A DNA stretch of 64,000 bases from Candidatus Jettenia caeni (GTDB lineage: Bacteria; Planctomycetota; Brocadiia; Brocadiales; Brocadiaceae). Position 1 is the stretch's first letter; each line of letters begins with the position of its first letter. Positions 1 to 8,965 of this stretch are shown here, piece by piece. A program made the position numbers and the translations under genes. Under the pieces are notes generated by a model. That model had not been told where the DNA came from. It ran no database searches and was given only the letters and a program-made list of their open reading frames with translations. The stretch spans positions 1-64,000 of the forward strand of contig BAFH01000002.1 in assembly GCA_000296795.1 (NCBI GenBank). Direction: 5' to 3'.

Positions 1-918
1 GATTTCCGGAGTGATCGCCCATCCGGTTGACCCAACATACACATATCTTCCCTGAGGATCCATCGCTAACCCATACGGATTCCCATCGTAGTTATTGAGC
101 TCATCAAGGGGCAACCGTGCTACCTTACCACCCGGTTTGGTCTCTAATACTGCTATATTGTTGGTAAATACCTGGCCATTCTCTGCCTCGCATACCGGTA
201 ACCAGTTCTTCGGTGTTTCATACGTCACTACAATATACTGACCATCAGGAGTATAGACAACATCCCTTAAATTGGAACTCTCACGGATGACCCTCTTCTC
301 GGTTACCTTCCCGCTTGCCACATCAATAAAATTCACACTCCGGTTAATGGAACCAACCGAATCATTGATTACTGCCAGTGTCTTTCCATCGGGCGATATG
401 TCTAATGTCCTTGGACCATAATCACTCGTATAGATAGACCGAATCTTCTCCATCCTTCCCGTATCGATCACGTCAACCGTGTTCCACATGTTTCCGGAAC
501 ATGCAACGTAAGCCGTCTTGCCGTCCTTCGAAATCTTTATACCGCTTGGCCAGTCGCCTACCTTAATCTCTTTGACAACCTGCTTCCTCGCTATATCGAT
601 CACCGATACGCTGTCGCTCTCTGCATTACATACATACAAAAACGAACCATCAGGAGTCGGCGCAGCGGCCTCAGGCTGTACCTGCACCGCAACCTCTCCA
701 ACAACCTTCCTGCTCTTGGTATCAACAAATGTAACACTATGCCCTGACTGGTTCACCACAAATAACGTATTCCCATCTGGTGACGTCGTGACAAAAAAAG
801 GCGATGGCAAATCTGTCTTCACATGGGTTCCCTGTATGTACCCCGCACTCGCTACCCCTCCCCCTACCACCACCGATACCCCTATCACCAACGCACCTAT
901 CAAACCTCTTCCTTTCAT
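1..918 (-). CDS. Secreted YVTN-family beta-propeller protein (partial, C-terminus outside window)
   Basis: The frame is open from an ATG at 918 to the window edge, giving 306 codons with no stop. The start is fixed by a strong AGGAGGTAG ribosome binding site 2-3 bases upstream. Residues 1 to about 26 form a signal peptide with a hydrophobic GALVIGVSVVVGGG core ending in ASAG. After it come repeated blades with phrases such as TTSPDGNTLFVVNQ, SGHSVTFVDT and GRYVYVGSTGWA, typical of YVTN/lactonase-like seven-bladed propellers that sit in the periplasm or on the cell surface. The ligand cannot be read from the sequence. The gene lies 3' of a kinase/regulator pair and about 200 bases downstream of a sigma-54 promoter, so it is probably a target of that system. 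Confidence 0.85.
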   Translation of the reverse strand, partial: MKGRGLIGALVIGVSVVVGGGVASAGYIQGTHVKTDLPSPFFVTTSPDGNTLFVVNQSGHSVTFVDTKSRKVVGEVAVQVQPEAAAPTPDGSFLYVCNAESDSVSVIDIARKQVVKEIKVGDWPSGIKISKDGKTAYVACSGNMWNTVDVIDTGRMEKIRSIYTSDYGPRTLDISPDGKTLAVINDSVGSINRSVNFIDVASGKVTEKRVIRESSNLRDVVYTPDGQYIVVTYETPKNWLPVCEAENGQVFTNNIAVLETKPGGKVARLPLDELNNYDGNPYGLAMDPQGRYVYVGSTGWAITPEI

Positions 919-1128
919 CCGCTACCTCCTCTATCTATCTTTGAACTAAACGTTGGAATAATAGACTAGAGCCAATTTCATACGGCTCTACACCTACATC
1001 ACTTTTGCTACTATTTTTAACCATCTACAACTCAAATAATCCTGACCGACCACCTCCTTTCACAAAAACAAATTGAATACCTTATTAGGACTCTGCAAGC
1101 ACGTACAATTAAAGATTGTTAGAGAGTT

Positions 1129-1144
1129 AGCAATAACAGTGCCA
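1129..1144 (-). promoter_or_regulatory. Sigma-54 (-24/-12) promoter for the YVTN gene
   Basis: Read on the minus strand the site is TGGCACTGTTATTGCT. It has the GG and GC doublets exactly 12 bases apart, as in the consensus TGGCAC-N5-TTGC. Transcription would begin near 1118 and leave a leader of about 200 bases before the ATG at 918. The adjacent regulator (1358-2746) has the GAFTGA loop that contacts sigma-54. Confidence 0.75.
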
Positions 1145-1233
1145 CACATCAATTTTCATATAATACATATCTTAAGTGTTTGTATTAATTATTATTAGGT
1201 AAATACTACAAAAATAGCCATTCTGAAACAAAA

Positions 1234-1348
1234 GACCATAAATGGTCAACACAAAACAGTTTATTTTGAGGTAATTGTTCTATATTGCTGAATACAGGGA
1301 AGATATAACATGACTATTTATGGTCACATAATTTTATATTTATAGTCA
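1234..1348. promoter_or_regulatory. Repeated dyad sites, candidate enhancer (UAS) for the NtrC-type regulator
   Basis: Three related sites lie 90-220 bases upstream of the sigma-54 promoter, the usual place for NtrC-family enhancers. Site 1 (1234-1247) is the perfect palindrome GACCATAAATGGTC. Site 2 (1311-1326) is TGACTATTTATGGTCA. Site 3 (1338-1348) is the half site ATTTATAGTCA. The shared core is ATWWATGGTCA. The rest of the 919-1357 gap is AT-rich with no gene. That the neighbouring regulator binds here is inference. Confidence 0.55.
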
Positions 1349-1357
1349 TAATTTACA

Positions 1358-2746
1358 TCATGATGTCGCATTTTCGAATAACTGCAATTTCATCAATCTG
1401 TTACGAAGTGTTGTTCGTGGAATACCTAATATCTCTGCCATTTTTACTTGATTACCGTTTGCTTTTTGGCGTGCCCATTGTATAAGTTTTTTCTCAACTT
1501 CCGTAAGTGCATCTTGTAAATTTATTGTCTCTTTATTAGATAAATTCATTGATAATAGATCTGTTCGTACATCAAGTTTTCTTAAATACTCTGGAAGTGT
1601 TTCCAATGAAATACCTTTTAACTTAGAGAATGCGATAGCATGTTCAATAACATTTTCAAGTTCCCTCACATTTCCAGGCCAGTCATAAGCCAGCAACACA
1701 TCCAATGCCTCTTTTGAAACACTTGGTAAAGCATCCTCGTATTGAGATACAAACTTCTTCAAGAAATAATTGATTAAATGCGGAATATCCTCTTTCCTTT
1801 GACGAAGTGGTGGAATATTAACGGGCACCACATTCAATCTATAAAATAAATCTTCTCTAAAGTATCCTTCTTTTATGTGTTCCAAAAGATCCTTTTTTGT
1901 TGCACAGATTACCCTTACATCAACACAAAGGGTTTCCTCTCCTCCCACTCTTTCAAACGTTCTCTCTTGGAGTACCCGCAACAGCTTAACCTGCATATCC
2001 AATGGGACATCATCAATATCATCTAAAAAAATTGAGCCACCATTTGCCAATTCAAATCTTCCTCGTCTTGTCTTAACAGCGCCGGTAAAAGCACCCTTTT
2101 CATGCCCAAAAAGTTCACTTTCCAGTATTTCTCTATTTAATGCGGCACAACTCACCCTGATAAACGGCCCCATTCTTCTATTACTATGGTAGTGGATAGC
2201 ACCTGCTATTTTTTCCTTTCCAGTTCCACTCTCTCCTTTTATAAGAACAGTGGTGTCTCTCTCTGAAACACTTTTAACCGTCTCGATTACCTTTTTCATA
2301 GCTTCACTGTTACCAATAATATTAGAAAACTCAAATTCAGCCTGTATTTCCTTTCTTAAGCGATTGACTTCAGCAGTTGTGTTCTTATAATGAAGTGCTC
2401 TTTGAAGTTTAATAATCAATTCATCTGTAGAAAATGGTTTTGCGATATAATCATATGCCCCTTCCTTAATCGCTGATACAGCGCTTTCAAGAGTACCGTA
2501 AGCTGTCATAATAACAACAATAATTTCTTGATTATATTTTTTAATATCTTTTAAAAGTTCAATTCCACCCATACCTGATAATCTTAGATCAGTCACTACC
2601 ACATCATATTCTTCAGATTTTACTATTTTTAACCCATCTAAAGCATTATCTACTGATTTTACATTATAACCTTCCTTCCTTAATTGACTTTCTAAAGATA
2701 TCCTCATCAGTTTTTCATCGTCGACTATTAATACTTTACTGCCCAT
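1358..2746 (-). CDS. Sigma-54-dependent NtrC-family response regulator
   Basis: The 462-residue protein has three parts. A receiver domain spans about 1-120, with acidic D9/D10, phosphoacceptor D53 in VVVTDL and the conserved lysine in AKPF. An AAA+ sigma-54 interaction domain spans about 140-370, with Walker A GESGTGKE and a GAFTGA loop. A Fis-type helix-turn-helix lies near 420-455 (MAEILGIPRTTLRNRL). When phosphorylated, such proteins bind enhancers and remodel the closed sigma-54 polymerase complex. It is oddly LDDID at Walker B, where LDEIG is usual. It lies 140 bases downstream of its probable kinase (2887-5214) and upstream of a sigma-54 promoter flanked by dyad sites. Confidence 0.93.
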   Translation of the reverse strand: MGSKVLIVDDEKLMRISLESQLRKEGYNVKSVDNALDGLKIVKSEEYDVVVTDLRLSGMGGIELLKDIKKYNQEIIVVIMTAYGTLESAVSAIKEGAYDYIAKPFSTDELIIKLQRALHYKNTTAEVNRLRKEIQAEFEFSNIIGNSEAMKKVIETVKSVSERDTTVLIKGESGTGKEKIAGAIHYHSNRRMGPFIRVSCAALNREILESELFGHEKGAFTGAVKTRRGRFELANGGSIFLDDIDDVPLDMQVKLLRVLQERTFERVGGEETLCVDVRVICATKKDLLEHIKEGYFREDLFYRLNVVPVNIPPLRQRKEDIPHLINYFLKKFVSQYEDALPSVSKEALDVLLAYDWPGNVRELENVIEHAIAFSKLKGISLETLPEYLRKLDVRTDLLSMNLSNKETINLQDALTEVEKKLIQWARQKANGNQVKMAEILGIPRTTLRNRLMKLQLFENATS

Positions 2747-2886
2747 AATTTACCCCTAAATTTACCTTTAATACAAAAATATCTCCTACAAAACCTACTG
2801 CAGAGAGGCTGGAAAAGAATTACCTAATTCGTATGTTATAAAAACCATAAGGTGCAGCTTCAGTTCTATGCATACTTTATCATAAG

Positions 2887-5214
2887 TCATGTTATGGTTG
2901 TTGCTTTTCTCACCGGTAAACACACATAAAACGTTGTTCCTTCGCTTACCTTACTTTTAACCATTATATTCCCGTTATGATCATCAACAATTCTCTTACT
3001 AATGGCAAGCCCCAACCCACTTCCCATCTCCTTCGTAGTAAAAAACGGATTAAATATTTTATTTATTATTTCTTCCCGAATTCCCGATCCTGTATCAGCA
3101 ATCTTGACTTGTATACTCAATGGCTGGCTATCACAATAACCAGTTTCTAGTATGAGATTGCCGCCGTCTGACATACTATCCAATGCATTCACAATAATAT
3201 TGATAATAACCTGTGAAATATTATCTGCATCTCCATAGATTTCGGGAAGACCAGGAGATAAAATCTTATCCAAACGTATATTTTGCTCTTTTATCCTATG
3301 ATCTACAAATCGTAAGGAATTTTCAACAATCTCATTTAAGCTATGATTAGACATGTGAGTAGCGTAAGGTCTGGAAAATGTCATCAGATGTTTTACAATG
3401 ACCTCGATCCGCTTAAGTCCTTCTGACATCAAATCCAGAAATTCCAGATTTTGCGATATATTTTCAGGTTCTTTCTTCATCATTTTTACAAAATTCTGTA
3501 ATCCTCCTAATGGATTATTTACCTCATGGGCAACACCGGCAGCTAATTCTCCCACAGCAGCTAAACGTTCAGCTTGAATCAATTGCAATTCCATTCTTTT
3601 CCTTTCAGTAATATCCCTGCAAATCCATTGAATAGTCTTTTTTTTACCATATTCTATAACACTGGCACTAATACTGGTAGGAACAAGTCTTCCATCGATG
3701 TGTTGACAATCAACGTTATCAAGCATACCAGAGCCTCTTTTGTTTATCATCATCCACAATTGCTTTGTCTTTTCCCGGTCATACTCAGGGATAATTTCCC
3801 ATATCTTCTTTTTGCCCAATTCATATTTTGAATATCCCAATAATTCCTCAGCCTTTTTATTTGAATCAATAATCTGGGCTGAATCAATTTCCAGGGTAAA
3901 AATAGCATCATTCGCTAAATTAATAGATTCCCGGTATTTTTCTTCAGATTCTTTCAATTGCACGGTTCTCTCCTGGATCTTTTGTTCAAGCCCCGCATAT
4001 GATTCTTCTAATTTTTCAGCCATTTTATTAAATTCCAATGCAAGCACACCTACTTCATCTTGCGAGTTAATGGAAATACGGTACCCAAGTTTTCCCTTCC
4101 CGATAGCATTAGCACCTTGAACTAACTGAAGAATGGGCTGGGTAATCCCATATGCTAGGATAAAAACGATAATCACAATAATTAATACACTGGTAACTGC
4201 AAGGGTAATTACTTGATTCTTTAATTCCATAATAGGTTTAAAGGCTTCAGAAGCATCTTGTTTTACCATTAATCCCCACTTCATATGAGGTATGTACCGA
4301 AAGGCTAAAAGGACATCCTTCCCCCGGTAATCAAAAGTATCCATAATACCTTCTTCCCTGGGGTCTAAGATAAATGATTCTGGCACAAATGATCTTACAG
4401 GAATGCTCATACTCAACGCAGTATTCTCATCAAGATGCCGCATATTGTTAAGGAAGACTAATTGATTCCCCTCACGACGAACTAATAATGTCTCACCCGT
4501 TTCTCCCATTCCAGGCCATTCTCCTATTAATGGCCCTATAGTATCGTTCGTGTTTACACGGATAACAACAATACCGTTAATAACCTCTGTTTCCTCAAGT
4601 GTAATAGGATCTGTTCTTTTCATAATCCCAAAGAAGGTCATTCCTATACGTTTTGTATATTTCGAATAATGAATATCTTTAAAAGGCATACTATGATTTT
4701 CCAATACATTAAGATAATACCGGTAATCTCCGTCTGCCAGTCCAACATTTGATTCATTAGTAGATATTACTATTTCACCGTTTTCTACATCTATGATAGA
4801 AATTTCATCGCAATAAATAAACTTTCTCTTCAGTTGATGTAGATATTCCGAAAGTCTATTACAATACACCCCACCAATTTCTGATTCCTTCATCTTATCA
4901 ATACTACGAAATGCCTTTCTTAAGTAAAGCAGATTGGAGAAAGATACTTCTAATGATTTGTTTGTTGAAAGAACACCAATATCAACAATCCTCTCTTGCA
5001 GCCAGTTACTCAATTGCGTCTTTTTTAAATCAGAAATAGTAGTAAGCTTTTCAATAACTCCCTCATTTAAAGCCTTCTTCCCGCTATTATATGCCGTACT
5101 GCTTACAATCAGGATGGGAAGTGTTGTCATGAGGATAAAGTAACAAATAAGCTTAACCTTAATACTTTTAAAAAAACTGATAAAATCTTTTAACCTGATA
5201 CCATCCTTGACCAT
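2887..5214 (-). CDS. Membrane sensor histidine kinase (dCache-HAMP-PAS-HisKA-HATPase)
   Basis: The 775-residue kinase has a transmembrane segment near 20-40, a large extracytoplasmic Cache-like sensor (about 43-325) and a second membrane helix near 330-352. Then follow a HAMP domain (contains QDEVGVLALEFNKMAEKLEE), a short coiled coil, one PAS domain (about 427-545), and HisKA with phosphoacceptor H563 in AHEVNNPLGG. The HATPase domain has the N box NIIVNALDSM and G boxes DTGSGI and GSGLGLAISKRIV. It is the obvious partner of the NtrC-type regulator encoded immediately downstream. The ligand is unknown; Cache domains usually bind small extracellular molecules. Confidence 0.93.
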   Translation of the reverse strand: MVKDGIRLKDFISFFKSIKVKLICYFILMTTLPILIVSSTAYNSGKKALNEGVIEKLTTISDLKKTQLSNWLQERIVDIGVLSTNKSLEVSFSNLLYLRKAFRSIDKMKESEIGGVYCNRLSEYLHQLKRKFIYCDEISIIDVENGEIVISTNESNVGLADGDYRYYLNVLENHSMPFKDIHYSKYTKRIGMTFFGIMKRTDPITLEETEVINGIVVIRVNTNDTIGPLIGEWPGMGETGETLLVRREGNQLVFLNNMRHLDENTALSMSIPVRSFVPESFILDPREEGIMDTFDYRGKDVLLAFRYIPHMKWGLMVKQDASEAFKPIMELKNQVITLAVTSVLIIVIIVFILAYGITQPILQLVQGANAIGKGKLGYRISINSQDEVGVLALEFNKMAEKLEESYAGLEQKIQERTVQLKESEEKYRESINLANDAIFTLEIDSAQIIDSNKKAEELLGYSKYELGKKKIWEIIPEYDREKTKQLWMMINKRGSGMLDNVDCQHIDGRLVPTSISASVIEYGKKKTIQWICRDITERKRMELQLIQAERLAAVGELAAGVAHEVNNPLGGLQNFVKMMKKEPENISQNLEFLDLMSEGLKRIEVIVKHLMTFSRPYATHMSNHSLNEIVENSLRFVDHRIKEQNIRLDKILSPGLPEIYGDADNISQVIINIIVNALDSMSDGGNLILETGYCDSQPLSIQVKIADTGSGIREEIINKIFNPFFTTKEMGSGLGLAISKRIVDDHNGNIMVKSKVSEGTTFYVCLPVRKATTIT

Positions 5215-5349
5215 GACTGTATTATGAACACCATTCCAAGTTCTATTTTCTATTCCTGCGTTAAACTCTAATCTATTTTAATCTTTAATTAAAACATATT
5301 TTCCCGTTATTATCTTCATATTAAATTTCTTTAATAAAATATTCTTTTA

Positions 5350-5378
5350 TTGACATACTGAGTTGTTTGCATTATTAT
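5350..5378 (+). promoter_or_regulatory. Sigma-70-type promoter upstream of the PQQ-propeller gene
   Basis: A consensus -35 TTGACA (5350-5355) and a -10 TATTAT (5373-5378) are separated by exactly 17 bases. The site lies about 130 bases before the start of the downstream gene and diverges from the histidine kinase gene. Confidence 0.6.
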
Positions 5379-5512
5379 CGGTTGATAATGTATTCATACT
5401 CTCCTTAAATACATAATATTTAAGAATAATGAAATCGGCAAAAGTACAAAGCTTACGGATAAGCACGATCTGCTATAAAAATGAATGGTATCATGAATGA
5501 GGGGCTGCTTTA

Positions 5513-6718
5513 GTGATAGAACATATTCTAAAATTGCAAGACAAATTAACGCATATAAAATCTTCTATGTATTTAATGGTATTTATCTGCATTATAGTTT
5601 TAGCCTTTTTTAATTTCAAATCCCTATTGGCAGAAACTCCAAAAATTCCTTGGCAGATGTTTAGGGGTGATATACAGCATACAGGACAAAGTAGTTATAA
5701 AGGAGCGCCAACGAATACCCTGAAATGGTCATTCAAGATTGATACCCGTATTACATCTTCTCCGGCAATTGGGCTTGATGGCACTGCTTATTTTGGTTCT
5801 ATTGATGGAAGATTATACGCCCTTAATAGGGATGGAGCCACAAAATGGGCTTTTCAGGTGGGCAATGAAATAACCGCATCGCCTGCAATCGGTGATGACG
5901 GAACAATCTATATTGGTTCCAGAGATAAAAAAATGTATGCAATTACCCCTGATGGAAAGCTTAAATGGACATTCACAACTAGCGGTATTATCCTTTCTTC
6001 TGCAACCGTTACATCTGATATTGTTTGTTTTGGATCAGACGATAACAACCTCTACGTCCTTACCCTTGATGGTAAACTAAAATGGAAATATACTGCAAAA
6101 AGCAATATAACAGCCTCACCTGCAATATGGACAGACGGCACTATCTATCTCTTTGAAACAAGTGGTGCATTGCATGCGCTGTCTTCAGATGGAGTAGAAA
6201 AATGGATGAAACGGATTGGCACAGGTGTATATTCATCCTATTCTTCGCCATCAATAGGAGATGATGGAACGGTGTATGCGGGAACAGATAGCGGCAGATT
6301 AGTCGCTCTCAAGCCAAATGGCACTATAAAATGGTATGTGAACACCGGAAAAGCCATCCATGGTACGCCTGCTATTGCAAACGATGGTACAATTATTTTT
6401 GGTTCTTATAACGGCTTTGTATACGCTGTCTATCCAGATTGTAAACTCAGATGGAGTTTTAAAACAAACAATTGGGTAGCATCCTCTCCTGCTATAGATG
6501 CAGAAGGAACGGTCTACATCGGATCGAGTGATGGAAAACTTTATGCAATTAATGCTGATGGAACACTTAAATGGTCGTTTCAAACAAAAGATGCCATCGA
6601 ATCGTCTCCGGCACTTGGAGCAGATGGAACTATCTATATCGGATCAAATGATAATCATCTGTATGCAATAGGAAGCAGCACTTCAGAAACCTTATCAACA
6701 CCTCTATTTGAGAAATAG
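5513..6718 (+). CDS. PQQ-like (BamB-type) beta-propeller repeat protein, membrane-anchored or secreted
   Basis: The 401-residue protein begins with a GTG codon. A hydrophobic segment at about 18-42 ends near LLAETPK, consistent with a signal peptide or N-terminal anchor. The rest is about eight repeats of roughly 38-40 residues with the pattern SSPAIGxDGTxYxGSxDGxLYAxxxDGxxKWxF. This is the signature of PQQ-like eight-bladed propellers seen in quinoprotein dehydrogenases and in the assembly factor BamB. No dehydrogenase active-site segment is visible, so an enzyme role is not supported and a scaffold or binding role is more likely. It is monocistronic, followed by a convergent gene. Confidence 0.85.
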   Translation: MIEHILKLQDKLTHIKSSMYLMVFICIIVLAFFNFKSLLAETPKIPWQMFRGDIQHTGQSSYKGAPTNTLKWSFKIDTRITSSPAIGLDGTAYFGSIDGRLYALNRDGATKWAFQVGNEITASPAIGDDGTIYIGSRDKKMYAITPDGKLKWTFTTSGIILSSATVTSDIVCFGSDDNNLYVLTLDGKLKWKYTAKSNITASPAIWTDGTIYLFETSGALHALSSDGVEKWMKRIGTGVYSSYSSPSIGDDGTVYAGTDSGRLVALKPNGTIKWYVNTGKAIHGTPAIANDGTIIFGSYNGFVYAVYPDCKLRWSFKTNNWVASSPAIDAEGTVYIGSSDGKLYAINADGTLKWSFQTKDAIESSPALGADGTIYIGSNDNHLYAIGSSTSETLSTPLFEK

Positions 6719-6769
6719 CATCTTATCTAAACAGCATCAATGTAAGCATTCAAATACATCAAATGTTTT

Positions 6770-7561
6770 TCACGTGAATTCATTTTTTAAAAAATCTCGC
6801 ACCTTCTTCATGTCATCCCAAACTTTTGCTTTATCATTCGGGTTTCTTAAGAGATAAGCCGGATGAAAGGTAACCATCATAGGAACACCCTTATAATCAT
6901 GGAATCTGCCTCTTAAAGTGCCAACAGGAGCTTTTGTATTCAGTAACGCTTGTGCTGCAAAGGCGCCGAGAGCACATAATACCTTTGGTTGAATTATCTC
7001 TATCTGCTTAATAAGGTACGGTATACAGATAATAATTTCCTCTGGAAGGGGGTTGCGGTTTCCTGGCGGACGACACTTCAGAACATTGGCAATATAAACA
7101 TCACTGCGCTTCATATCAATAGCCTCAATAATCTTCGTAAGTAATTGACCTGCCCGACCAACGAATGGCTCACCTTGAAGATCTTCATCGCGACCTGGCG
7201 CTTCACCTATAAACATAAGATCTGCCATAGAGTTGCCAACACCAAAAACAAGATTTGTCCGTGTCTTACTCAAAGGACATTTGTGGCAAACCAACATCTC
7301 ATGCCGCAACTCTTCCAGTAATTTAATCTTTGTTTCTTTTGTATTCATAAAGGCTTGTATTCCAATAGATTTTGCTACTACAGGAGTTTCGGTAGACTTA
7401 ATCTCTGTAAAAGAATTTGGTGAAATTTGATGTATTGCATCACTCACTTTTGTATTTGTAAAGGTAACTGTATCAATACCAAATCCCTTTTCAATCTCAA
7501 TCTTGACTTTCACCATGCTAATGATAGAAGCTAACTCTTTTTTTATCTCATCCGGATACAT
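6770..7561 (-). CDS. Uracil-DNA glycosylase, family 4 (4Fe-4S type)
   Basis: The 263-residue protein removes uracil from DNA as the first step of base excision repair. The catalytic motif GEAPGRDED lies near residue 118, followed by FVGRAGQLL, NVLKCRPPGNRNP and the C-terminal motif FHPAYLLRNP. Cysteines in CHKCPL and the downstream KCRPP fit the iron-sulfur cluster of family 4 enzymes. The first 80 residues are a low-similarity extension, common in this family where the enzyme is fused to a leader resembling a phage polymerase subunit. The gene runs in the same direction as, and just downstream of, the DHH phosphoesterase gene. Confidence 0.92.
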   Translation of the reverse strand: MYPDEIKKELASIISMVKVKIEIEKGFGIDTVTFTNTKVSDAIHQISPNSFTEIKSTETPVVAKSIGIQAFMNTKETKIKLLEELRHEMLVCHKCPLSKTRTNLVFGVGNSMADLMFIGEAPGRDEDLQGEPFVGRAGQLLTKIIEAIDMKRSDVYIANVLKCRPPGNRNPLPEEIIICIPYLIKQIEIIQPKVLCALGAFAAQALLNTKAPVGTLRGRFHDYKGVPMMVTFHPAYLLRNPNDKAKVWDDMKKVRDFLKNEFT

Positions 7562-7622
7562 ACAAACACTATTGTTTTTATATGCAATAAAACTATGAAA
7601 TACACTCTCTTAAGAATTCTTT

Positions 7623-8633
7623 TTATAATCTGTTTTCCGTTAACAATGCCTTCTCCAGCTCATGAAGAATGATTTGCTGTACCTCCGCGATACTTCCCGG
7701 TATCTCGCAACCTGCCGCATATTTGTGGCCACCACCTCCAAACTTTTTAGCAATAGCATTCACATCAAATCCGTTCCGACTTCTCAAACTTACCTTAACC
7801 CAATTAGGTTGCGTCATTTCACGAAACAACACACCAATAGAAACACCATCGATTGATATGGGAATATCGGCAAACTCCTGTGCATCGATAGCATTAACAT
7901 GTGTTTTTTCCAGCATATCTTTGGTCAACCAGACGGTAGCAATTCGATTCTCTGCATGAAGTCTTACCGTATTAAGTACCAGAGCATTCAATTGAATTAA
8001 ATTAAAAGGATTCGTATTGTAAACGTATTGCGAAATTTCTGTATGTCTTGCCCCATGTTCGATAAGAAAAGCAGCTATTCTTAATGCATCCGGTGTAGTA
8101 TTAGCATGGGTAAATCGTCCGGTGTCCGTCACAATCGCAATATAAAGTGCAGTTGCAATATCCTGAGTAATGTCAATAGCTATATTTTTCAGTAAGGTAA
8201 AGATAATCTCACCCGTAGAACACATATCTTCTGCTACCCAATTTACATTGCCAAAATATTCATTGGATACATGATGATCTATATTTATAATTATTGCATC
8301 TTTGGGGATAATCTCCCTTATTCTCCCAAGTCGGTCAAGAGTGGGACAATCCAAAGTAAAGACAACTTCTGCCTGTTCTGGAGGAAGTTGAGGATAGATG
8401 TACATCCCTGCATCAGGAGTAATAAATCTGAAAATTTGCGGGATAGGAGAATCATTGGCAATACTTATTGACTTTCCCATATTTTTCAACGCGTAATAAA
8501 GGGCAACTTCAGCTCCGATACCATCTCCATCTGACCGAACATGGGTAGTAAGAAGAAAGCGACCGTATCGTTTTATAATATCATGAATTTTGTCAGTATA
8601 CATCTTTATGGTAGTATCTTTAGCCTCTTTCAA
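7623..8633 (-). CDS. nrnA: DHH/DHHA1 phosphoesterase, NrnA-like (oligoribonuclease / pAp phosphatase)
   Basis: The 336-residue protein has the DHH-domain motifs HVRSDGDGIGAE, LDCP, DHHVSNEYFGN and DTGRFTHANT, which bind the two Mn ions. A C-terminal DHHA1 domain contains FGGGGHKYAAGCEI. NrnA enzymes degrade short RNA oligonucleotides to mononucleotides and dephosphorylate 3'-phosphoadenosine 5'-phosphate. The length matches the family norm of 310-340. It is transcribed with the downstream uracil-DNA glycosylase gene, 61 bases away. Substrate preference cannot be read from sequence. Confidence 0.88.
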   Translation of the reverse strand: MKEAKDTTIKMYTDKIHDIIKRYGRFLLTTHVRSDGDGIGAEVALYYALKNMGKSISIANDSPIPQIFRFITPDAGMYIYPQLPPEQAEVVFTLDCPTLDRLGRIREIIPKDAIIINIDHHVSNEYFGNVNWVAEDMCSTGEIIFTLLKNIAIDITQDIATALYIAIVTDTGRFTHANTTPDALRIAAFLIEHGARHTEISQYVYNTNPFNLIQLNALVLNTVRLHAENRIATVWLTKDMLEKTHVNAIDAQEFADIPISIDGVSIGVLFREMTQPNWVKVSLRSRNGFDVNAIAKKFGGGGHKYAAGCEIPGSIAEVQQIILHELEKALLTENRL

Positions 8634-8965
8634 CGATAAATACTCCTTAGTACCCCTGCATATTTTTCTCTACTTTGGTATCTTTTATACTTGAATACAC
8701 AAACTGCATATTTCTTAATAGTAAGAGGTGGAATAGAGAAAGGTGTAATGAACTGCAACTTGATGGCAATATCCTCTCAAAAAATTGTGTCATTGAGGAT
8801 TACCCTTACAAAAGAATTATATGCTGAATAAATCCCGTTGTCAAACCCTCTTTTCCCTTGCATTTTAATTGTAGATAAGTTACCATCAAAATTTATAATT
8901 TAATTTTTTTCCATAGTACTGTATAAAAAATCCCAAGAATAATTCCAATAGTGTGAGGGAAAAAT
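8634..8965. other. Intergenic region between divergent genes, no gene seen
   Basis: This 332-base AT-rich gap must hold the promoters of the leftward nrnA gene and the rightward oxidoreductase gene. I found no convincing sigma-54 site, terminator or conserved small ORF. A TGTGAGGGAA sequence just before 8966 is a plausible ribosome binding region. Confidence 0.4.

Noticed and set aside
518-949. Rightward ORF of 143 codons over the YVTN gene
   Set aside because: It is the antisense shadow of a leftward gene that has a signal peptide, a strong ribosome binding site and propeller repeats.
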